Source: Mesostigma viride (lineage: Eukaryota; Streptophyta; Mesostigmatophyceae; Mesostigmatales; Mesostigmataceae). Taken from it: 36,409 bases of DNA. Location of the stretch: the NCBI GenBank assembly GCA_009746045.1, contig RPFO01000321.1:1-36409 (forward strand), given 5' to 3'. Shown here piece after piece: positions 30,073 to 36,409 of this stretch (position 1 is the first letter of the stretch; each line of letters begins with the position of its first letter). The translations under genes were made by a program, and so were the position numbers. The notes beneath the pieces were generated by a model. That model made no database searches. It was not told the origin of the DNA and was given only the letters and a program-made list of their open reading frames with translations.

Positions 30073-31473
30073 TTAACCGCCCGACCCCACGCTAGCGGGA
30101 CCGCCCTTGGAAGGTGGCAACCCAGCTTCCGGCGAAAGGGAGCGAGTAGGTTGATCAGGCCCACGCCCCTCCCTCACCCCCCCTGCAGCCCCGGGATCCC
30201 CCGCCTCACCCCCAGCCTGCACACTGGGGTCCCTAACACCTTCCTCAGCGGGTGGGTCTGGCGGCCCCAGCCCGTCATAGTAGGGGCGCAGGTGTTTCCA
30301 CGCTAGCAGCTTGTCGTAGCAACTGTCCTCTAGCGCTACCGAAGCAAGCATGTGATCAGGATCGATCTCCTTGACCACACCGGGACCTCTCCATAGGCCC
30401 CGTTTTCCATGACTGCCCTCCGCGTAGGCCCAGACCCTGGCGTTCACGCACGGCACATAAACCTGTCCACGTCGCAGGTCCATCTTTACCATGCGCACGT
30501 AACGATCGCTCAAATAATCCCTGTACTCTTCCACAGCCTCAGGTGACAACAAGCCCATCTCCACTCCCTTAGGCGTGACTGCCACCTGCCCACCCAACAC
30601 CTTGACCATTACACGGTTGTTGAGACATTGCTCTATCTCATTGCAGATCACCAGCCTCTCACGATACGAGCCTGTTCTCATCTTCTCCATGCATGCCATC
30701 ACCTGCTTCGATGTCTGTATGTGGCGCTCGACAAGACCCTGGTGCTCGTGGTCAGCTACCCCAGCAAGTTCTATCTTCCCCACACCCGGCTCACCCACAC
30801 AGCACTCAAACTGCTGATCGCACTCCAACACAGATGCCACACCAAACTTGGACCTGAGGAGACGCAATGCATCACACAAGTGCTCCTTCAGCTTGCGCTC
30901 AAGTGGCACCATGACCTTGTACCTGGAGAACCTGCCCACTGCAAGCACGTAGTCTCTGTCGTCATACATGAATACATCACACTGCACCACACCTCGCTCA
31001 AACTCTGGCCTACGTGCATGGAACTTGTGCGGTTTAGGTGCCCGCTCCTGACATTTGCGACACCTTAACCACACCTGCTTGCACATATCCACTAAGTCTG
31101 TGAACCCTAGCATGGCTGCCCACTCCTCACCCGCATGCCCATGCCCTAGTGCTTTGTGTAACCGTGTGGCCATGTTAAGTACACTGAGCGACCCGGCTGC
31201 CTCACCGCACGCCGCACCATTCACATGTGCTGAACTAGGGTCTGGTGAGGTACCACCTACCGGCGGCCCGCCCGCTGCGGTGTGCCCCCCTGCAGCGCCT
31301 CCAACCCACTCATTCCCCATCCCCTGAGACACTGCCCTTCCCCCTTCTGCAGCTGTCCCATGCTCCAGGTGGCCCCCCTTCTCCCTAGTGCCTGCTAGCA
31401 CCGCCACCTGAGCACCCAGGTAGGGTGAGTACACCTGGGGGGTCGAGCTGGCCTCCCCTGCACCAGCCCGCAT
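30073..31473 (-). CDS. int: Integrase of element B, in gag frame after one UGA
   Basis: 466 residues from the ATG at 31473, exactly in gag's frame, separated by the UGA and four codons. The N-terminal ~105 residues are linker. The HHCC zinc site is RLHKALGHGH ... RCRKCQE. The core has VVQCDVFMYDD, VLECDQQFECC and HEHQGLVERHI; 29 residues separate the second D from the E, shorter than the usual 35, so part of the core may be lost or the second D is misassigned. A copia-type C-terminal region follows (RGLWRGPGVVKEIDPDHMLASV, AWKHLRPYYDG), then a Gly/Pro/Glu-rich tail. It sits directly after Gag with no protease between. Confidence 0.82.
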   Translation of the reverse strand: MRAGAGEASSTPQVYSPYLGAQVAVLAGTREKGGHLEHGTAAEGGRAVSQGMGNEWVGGAAGGHTAAGGPPVGGTSPDPSSAHVNGAACGEAAGSLSVLNMATRLHKALGHGHAGEEWAAMLGFTDLVDMCKQVWLRCRKCQERAPKPHKFHARRPEFERGVVQCDVFMYDDRDYVLAVGRFSRYKVMVPLERKLKEHLCDALRLLRSKFGVASVLECDQQFECCVGEPGVGKIELAGVADHEHQGLVERHIQTSKQVMACMEKMRTGSYRERLVICNEIEQCLNNRVMVKVLGGQVAVTPKGVEMGLLSPEAVEEYRDYLSDRYVRMVKMDLRRGQVYVPCVNARVWAYAEGSHGKRGLWRGPGVVKEIDPDHMLASVALEDSCYDKLLAWKHLRPYYDGLGPPDPPAEEGVRDPSVQAGGEAGDPGAAGGVREGRGPDQPTRSLSPEAGLPPSKGGPASVGSGG

Positions 31474-31483
31474 GCCAACCTCA

Positions 31484-31491
31484 CCTAGTCA
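31484..31491 (-). promoter_or_regulatory. Candidate stop-codon readthrough site, UGA-CUA-G, between gag and integrase of B
   Basis: On the minus strand the codons run CGT-AGG-TGA-CTA-GGT-GAG-GTT-GGC-ATG. The gag stop is followed in the same frame by open codons into integrase. UGA followed by CUAG is an established leaky context for stop-codon readthrough. The frame agreement (31473 and 32715 differ by 1242, a multiple of 3) makes a Gag-Pol fusion by readthrough plausible. Confidence 0.6.
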
Positions 31492-31703
31492 CCTACGGCC
31501 ACCGCCCTGGGCCGCTGGGCACAGGTGAGTGTCCCTCGCAAAGTGCCCTGGCTGCCCACACCTGTGACACACCGCTGGTGCTTGCGAGTTGGCGTTGCTG
31601 CGTGCCTGGAGAGTGTCCTTGTGCCTGTGATAGCAATTGGCTGCCATGTGTCCCGACTTCCCACACACAAAGCATGCCCCATGCATGCACGCCGGCTGTG
31701 CAC

Positions 31704-31744
<41 letters not shown>

Positions 31745-32715
31745 GAGCGCTGTTGCTGCTGATACGGCGACGCAGCTGGCTGTTGTGCATGCTGCTGCTG
31801 CTGCGGGTATGGCTGCTGTCTACCTTGCTGCCATCGCTTCCCAGGCATGCGCTGCGCTCGGCTGAAGCTGCCCTTATTGCCCCTACGCATCGGGCCCCCA
31901 TTGCCCCGAGGCCCGCTGGGCCCCGCGCCGCTAGAGCCACCACCGCCCGCAATGGCGGCCACCTTGCCCCCATCCGGCGCTTTAGCAGCACCACCTTGGG
32001 CACCACCAGAAGAAGGAATGGAATTCACAGCGACAGGCGGTAATGCAGGGGAAATCAGACCCAGCTCATTGAGCTTACCTTGGGCCCGCAGTTGGGCCAC
32101 CATGTCCCTCTCCTCACCCTCGACAATGCCCGTGATAACCTCAATCGCCTTATTGAGATCATCCTCGGCTTTCTCACGCTTGAGAGCTGCCATGGCATTC
32201 TGGAAATTAAGGTCCTTGGCATTGCGAACATAACGGTCCACCACCGCCAGTTCCACCACCGGAATGCCATCCTTTACACTCTCGTTTCTCGCATTTCTCA
32301 AAGCGAGAAGGTCGAGTGTGTAGGGACGCTTCGGCACCCAATTATAAATGCCAACATGACGAGACTTGGCAGATGCTTTCGATTCAAGAAGTGCTGCACG
32401 CAACCTACCTCCAATTGCAGCGCCCTCGATTTTCTCGTCACGGCAGGAGCGCAGGCAATTTACTAGAATGGCGTTGTCGGCTCTAAACATTCCGGCATCC
32501 CGGAATAGCCCATACAGATCCTCGGTTTTATCTGCATGATCCGCCACAAACGCCTCAAACCTGTCACAGAAATCCTCTACCAATGTCACTGCCGCATCAA
32601 GAGGAATTGTCCCGACTCGTGTTTTGCACAGCTCTATCAAATTCTTCTCATTTCTTAAATCCTTCCACCCAGTACGCTTTCTCGAATCCGTCTCTTCTTG
32701 TTCTTGATCCGACAT
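31489..32715 (-). CDS. gag: Gag of element B with two zinc knuckles and a glutamine run
   Basis: 408 residues, 41 bp inside the 5' LTR. The N-terminal ~240 residues are helical and capsid-like (GWKDLRNEKNLIELCKTRVG, YGLFRDAGMFRADNAILVN). Then come a Gly/Ala/Pro linker and a basic patch (GPMRRGNKGSFSRAQRMPGK). A glutamine-rich stretch includes a run of about 15 Gln encoded by CAG repeats (plus strand 31703-31743). Two knuckles follow: CFVCGKSGHMAANC, with canonical CCHC spacing, and CHRCGQPGHFARDTHLC, which has three extra residues before the last Cys. It ends with the UGA-CUA-G stop. No protease lies at its C-terminus. Confidence 0.9.
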
Positions 32716-32755
32716 TGCTACGTTTTTCCTTATTAATTAACCCCGTCCTAGTACA
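32716..32755 (-). other. Leader of element B, no canonical primer site
   Basis: Only 40 bp separate the 5' LTR from gag. Directly inside the LTR, the minus strand reads TGTACTAGGACGGGG. It does not match the usual initiator-Met tRNA site. The primer is unknown. Confidence 0.5.
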
Positions 32756-33338
32756 TGTTAAAATCGAGTTCGAATTTTATTAAATGATAATTTTACGGTA
32801 ATCAGGTTACAAACTCAGAGCCAAGCCCCCAGCTTAATTTACCAGCGCAACCATAGCCATTGCCAGCATAGCAGCAACAACCGTTGGACCGCCGCAACAC
32901 AATGCTGGCTTTTGGATCATCATCGTCTGTCAGGCGGCTAGGCTAGCCTGCAGCGCTAGGCACCGACGCAAGCCTGGGAACGCATCTCCGTTACACATCT
33001 CCGTTACAACACACCAGCCGAGTACCGACCAATCGACACACACCAGTATCTCGCCACTTGTCACGCCAGCCGGCAGTACCCAGAATCCTAGTCCGCACCT
33101 CAGTACCGGACCAGTGCCGCACAGCCAAAGTCTAGGGCGTAACTCACGAGGCATAACGCACACAGCGTAACTTAAATCGTTGTGGATCACACAAGCCAAA
33201 ATTCAGCCGAACCTCAAAACGGCTAAGTCCCAATGCGCCGAATTAACCCGAACGCCTCGAACCACAAAATGGCTAAGTACCGGCACACAATCATTAATTA
33301 TTTCCATGTGACTGCGAGCTGAAACCTATAATATAACA
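32756..33338 (-). repeat. 5' LTR of element B, intact
   Basis: 583 bp, TGTTA...TAACA, matching 14033-16318 without the D insertion. It carries a single TTAA at the place where D inserted in the other copy, so it is the empty-site control. A short minus-strand frame (32930-33199) is preserved in both LTRs. Confidence 0.94.
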
Positions 33339-33345
33339 CCCCCAC

Positions 33346-34130
33346 ATGTGGGTAGTCAACACAGCGGTTGCCTGACTGGACAACCATGCAAGACTAGCTG
33401 CTTGCGCCGGTCACGCGATGGGGAAGTGACTAAGCTGCTTTAAGGAGGCCTGGAACGGACACCAATGAGCCTGGCTCCAGAAGCTGCTTGCAGAATGACC
33501 ACATGCTGTCAACTTCCCGGACTGAACGTCAATCAGCTGCAAGAAGGAGCCAGCAACCTTCACTATGGCACTCAGAAAAACTGCCTAGTAGGCAAACCAC
33601 AGACTGCCAACCTGTCAAGACAGCTGACTCTAACATGGCTACTACCAAGTGCCAGGTAGCCAGAACTCCTAAGTTTAAGGAGTGACAAGGGCCTGAGGTG
33701 GTCCAACAGCCAGCACAACTGCCCAAAAGTCAAGAGAATGGGCCTAAAAGCGCCTTGCCCAGTGTCAAAAATTCTGATCTGAGAACTATATCAGATATAT
33801 TCACAGATAAGAACTATGACAGCAGCCCTGGTGTCCATACTTGCTGTCCTAGTGCACCTCCTAGGCCCAACAGGGGCCATCTGCCAACAAGCAGTGGTAA
33901 CCATCATGTCCTCGGAGAAGTAAATGTGTGGTCACAATGGTCTGGCGCAGGTAAGGGCCCCAACTGGCAAGTGACCCACACCCCACTTGTAAGGGGACGT
34001 TGTCAAGCAAGTGGTCCACCCCCTCTGGGAACATGCATGTGTCAAAGGACACCGTCTGGCAAGTGGGCAACCCATGCAAGAGACCCCTGGCAACTCATGG
34101 GTGCCCGTGTGATACCCTCCGGGGACAACC
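33346..34130. other. Interior of element A without recognisable genes (right part)
   Basis: Same C-rich, ATGCAAG-bearing style as 11.4-14.0 kb, supporting continuity across B. Short frames only. No gene recognised. Confidence 0.45.
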
Positions 34131-34771
34131 TACTGCAGGTATCCCGATGTCCCCTGATGTGGTGGCATCTACCATGCCGGCATATGCCTCCATGATAGCA
34201 TCTGGCAACCCTTTGGCAGACCTGGGATATCCAACTCATGTGATACCCTTTTGGGGACAACCCACTGCAGGTATCCCGATGTCCCCTGATGTGGTGGCAT
34301 CTACCAATGATGCCGGCATATGCCTCCATGATAGCATCTGGCAACCCTTTGGCAGACCTGGGATATCCAACTCATGTGATACCCTTTTGGGGACAACCCA
34401 CTGCAGGTATCCCGATGTCCCCTGATGTGGTGGCATCTACCATGCCGGCATATGCCTCCATGATAGCATCTGGCAACCCTTTGGCAGACCTGGGATATCC
34501 AACTCATGTGATACCCTTTTGGGGACAACCCACTGCAGGTATCCCGATGTCCCCTGATGTGGTGGCATCTACCATGCCATATGCCTCCATGATAGCATCT
34601 GGCAACCCTTTGGCAGACCTGGGATATCCAACTCATGTGATACCCTTTTGGGGACAACCCACTGCAGGTATCCCGATGTCCCCTGATGTGGTGGCATCTA
34701 CCATGCCATGTGCCTCCATGATAGCATCTGGCAACCCCTTTGGCAGACCTGGGATATCCACTCCCCCGCAG
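34131..34771. repeat. Tandem repeat in element A, five units of 129-136 bp
   Basis: GGTATCCCGATGTCCCC starts at 34138, 34270, 34406, 34538 and 34667, giving units of 132, 136, 132 and 129 bp. Copies are very similar. The 4-bp excess is an ATGA-like insert at about 34308; the 3-bp deficit is loss of GGC before ATATGCC. Since 132 = 44 codons, open frames appear on both strands (for example 34289-34792); these are not taken as genes. Confidence 0.92.
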
Positions 34772-34940
34772 AAATTTTCTCAGGGTAACTAGACACAGCT
34801 GTCCAAGTATGATAGTGGAAACCCCGTACCTGCTGTTGTTCTGCCCTGGCATGTGTGATGCCGTCTGGAAATTACATTGCAGACAGCCAGGATGTCCACT
34901 CCCCCGCAAAAATTTGCTCAGGGTAACCAGACGTAGCTGC
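34768..34940. repeat. Short direct repeat after the 132-bp array
   Basis: CCACTCCCCCGCAGAAATTT (about 34768) recurs as CCACTCCCCCGCAAAAATTT at about 34899; both continue with CTCAGGGTAAC and AGAC-AGCTG. The spacing of about 131 bp matches the array unit, so this may be a diverged extension of the array. Confidence 0.6.
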
Positions 34941-35277
34941 CACCAATCTGGACCACTCTGGACAACTCCTAGGATAGTGGGAACAACTCAGATCGGCCGT
35001 TGTTCTCCTCCCCACCAAAACCAAACCACCATCCACGTGGGAGGAACCAAAGCTCCACCTAGAACGCCTCCACTGTCATGTTGCTCAACAAGAAAAGGAA
35101 GAGTTTCCCCCACAACTGAAACAAATGTTTGGCGACGCGTGAATTAAGAACGTGCCACAGTCCTTAAACAGCAAGGGTAGGCTGCCCATGCATGGAAGAA
35201 AAGGATCCTGAAAGATTGTCAAGTGAGTGCAAAAGGAACCTTGCGTGAAAAGGCAGCCATGAATCCCTACTGTCCGC

Positions 35278-36361
35278 TCATCCGGAGCCACCCTCAAAAG
35301 ACACGAGGTGTAACCTGAGCCACACCGTAACAATGTCGTCAAAGAAAAGCAGCACCGGGAAAAAAAAACAACCTGAGACAGCGACGTCGTCAGGCGGTCG
35401 CGGTGGTGGTCGTGCGTGCAGCCGCAAAAACTCATCAAAGCGGTCGCTGGCACTGTCGCTCATCCGCTGCCTAACCATTCTCTTCTGGATGTCCATCGTG
35501 AGACGTTCCTCTGCCTTGGGCCCGTAGTTGGCGAAGTGGATAGCGAAGACATCCTGAAACTTGGTTGAGAAATGGTCGAAGCTGCGTTGGGTAAGGTTGG
35601 TCAGCGATAGCTTGTCTACCGACTCCACCTTGGGAAAAGGAACAGTACGAGGATACAAAGACGTGAGCTCCATTACTGGGGCGTGTGGTACATTCTGACT
35701 CTCCGGCATTGTCGCAGCCACCGAGAGCCGTGGAGGCTCATGCCCCTGTGCATCTGTCCCTTCATCAACAAAAGGAGCGTCAACCGCATGCATATACCCT
35801 TCGTGTACCCAGTGTTGGGGACGGTTGATCCACTAAAACAGACTCTCCATCGCCCGCCTGCCCTTGCGACTCAAGTTGCTGCACACGCGCAATAGTCCTA
35901 CCCACACTCTTCTCCAGCGCTTCCGCCACACTTCTAGCTCTCGCAGCTTCCTCACGTTCATGTTGTAATCGAATTTTCTCCGCTGTCAGCTCGTCAGCCG
36001 CTAGCCGAGTGCCGTCTCGCCCCGGCACAGTGTTGTAGCCAAAACGAATAGCCGAACCGTATTCGGGTGCTGGCGAACGCGTGTCCTCCACGCTGGAGAA
36101 CCGTGGTCCACCTCTACCAGCGCCACGCAGGGAAGGCTCGCCTGGTTGCACACCGAGGGGCAAGATGGAGAACTTTGGGCCGACCGACAGCGAATATCTG
36201 CGGGAAGCAGACATTAAGGTGGTATCTCCAAATAGTTGACGTCTGGGAGTAGATGATGAAACCCTTTCATCACCGGTCGTCCGTTGAGCTGCTAAAGATG
36301 TGGTTGCATCTTCAACTCTCTCACTTGATAACGGTGGTTGTGTCTCCGGGTTACTCATCAC
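35278..36361 (-). pseudogene. gag: Gag-like gene of element A with one frame break
   Basis: Minus strand. The ATG at 36361 opens 193 codons: Ser/Thr-rich start, then QLFGDTTLMSASRRYSL, then a coiled coil (ADELTAEKIRLQHEREEAA, ALEKSVGRTIARVQQLE). The frame stops at 35780; a second frame, open through 35793, continues for about 170 codons with a capsid-like helical region (LTNLTQRSFDHFSTKFQDVF, ERLTMDIQKRMVRQRM, DRFDEFLRLHARP). It ends at 35278 after a hydrophobic stretch that looks out of frame. This fits a retrotransposon Gag N-terminus and capsid start; no zinc knuckle is seen. The frame change near 35790 lies close to ATGCATGC. I cannot assign it to copia or Ty3. Confidence 0.5.
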
Positions 36362-36409
36362 TCCATGGGTCGCGCATGCCGGACTGGGGAGACGTTAGAG
36401 ACTTGTGAG

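Larger units (their letters stand above)
14033..33338 (-). mobile_element. Element B: Ty1/copia-like retrotransposon, minus strand, interrupted by C and D
   Basis: Its 583-bp LTRs start TGTTA and end TAACA, a perfect 5-bp inverted end. The 5' LTR is at 32756-33338; the 3' LTR is at 14033-16318 and is split by element D. CCCCCAC flanks both ends (14026-14032 and 33339-33345). I noticed at least 3 differences between the LTRs. The interior on the minus strand reads gag, integrase, protease-like, reverse transcriptase, RNase H, with several one-base frame breaks. Element C interrupts RNase H. Without C and D, B is about 6.8 kb. Confidence 0.88.
9598..36409 (-). mobile_element. Element A: gag-bearing LTR element, minus strand, host of the nest (5' end off-window)
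   Basis: The 3' LTR at 9598-10287 lies next to a minus-strand polypurine tract. The gag-like gene at 35278-36361 has the same orientation and is at the expected 5' end. Element B splits the interior; the 7-bp repeat CCCCCAC on both sides of B shows that 14025 and 33346 were once adjacent. Both interior parts share a C-rich plus strand with repeated ACCATGCAAG words. Excluding B, at least 7.4 kb is in the window. No reverse transcriptase or integrase was seen in A's interior, so A may be non-autonomous. That the LTR and the gag belong to one element is inference: the other LTR is not visible. Confidence 0.5.

Noticed and set aside
34289-34792. 167-codon frame over the 132-bp array, and its minus-strand partner
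   Set aside because: It arises from a repeat period divisible by three; both strands are equally open.

Overview
The window looks like nuclear DNA of a eukaryote, most likely from the green lineage (alga or charophyte-like). Evidence: spliceosomal GT-AG introns, a chromodomain-bearing Ty3-type (chromovirus-like) retrotransposon, Ty1/copia-type elements, a TTAA-flanked DNA element, minisatellites and almost no host genes. The species cannot be named from the sequence. I see no tRNA, rRNA or CRISPR array.

Layout. 1-1350: two satellite arrays (a 71-bp unit, then a G-rich ~30-bp unit). 1350-3550: gene-poor DNA with two TATA-like boxes and an AT-rich tract. 3550-4210: a ~200-250-bp repeat carrying six copies of a GC-rich palindromic 18-mer. 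4290-7697: a split gene for a large DDE-transposase-like protein with two introns; one carries the same 18-mer, the other a relative. 7700-9597: gene-poor DNA with hairpins. 9598-36409: a nest of transposons.

The nest, outermost first. Element A (minus strand) has its 3' LTR at 9598-10287 and a gag-like gene at 35278-36361; its 5' end lies beyond the window. Element B, a Ty1/copia-like element (minus strand, 14033-33338, 583-bp LTRs, flanking CCCCCAC), sits inside A. Element C, a young Ty3-like chromovirus (plus strand, 17135-27916, 571-bp LTRs with about 2 differences, ACACA target duplication), sits in B's RNase H gene. Element D, a 1.7-kb non-autonomous piggyBac-like element (14115-15813, TTAA duplication), sits in B's 3' LTR.

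How the genes fit together. C encodes a small protein with an RNase-H1-type hybrid-binding (caulimovirus-VI-like) domain, Gag with a zinc knuckle, protease-RT-RNase H, integrase-chromodomain, and a large unrecognised third ORF in the env position. B encodes Gag with two zinc knuckles and, in the same frame after a single UGA in the leaky context UGA-CUA-G, an integrase. Protease-like sequence follows the integrase, so B's domain order appears to be Gag-IN-PR-RT-RH, which is neither the copia nor the Ty3 order. The best candidates for something undescribed are B's readthrough and domain order, C's hybrid-binding ORF and third ORF, and the palindromic 18-mer shared by introns and the upstream repeat.
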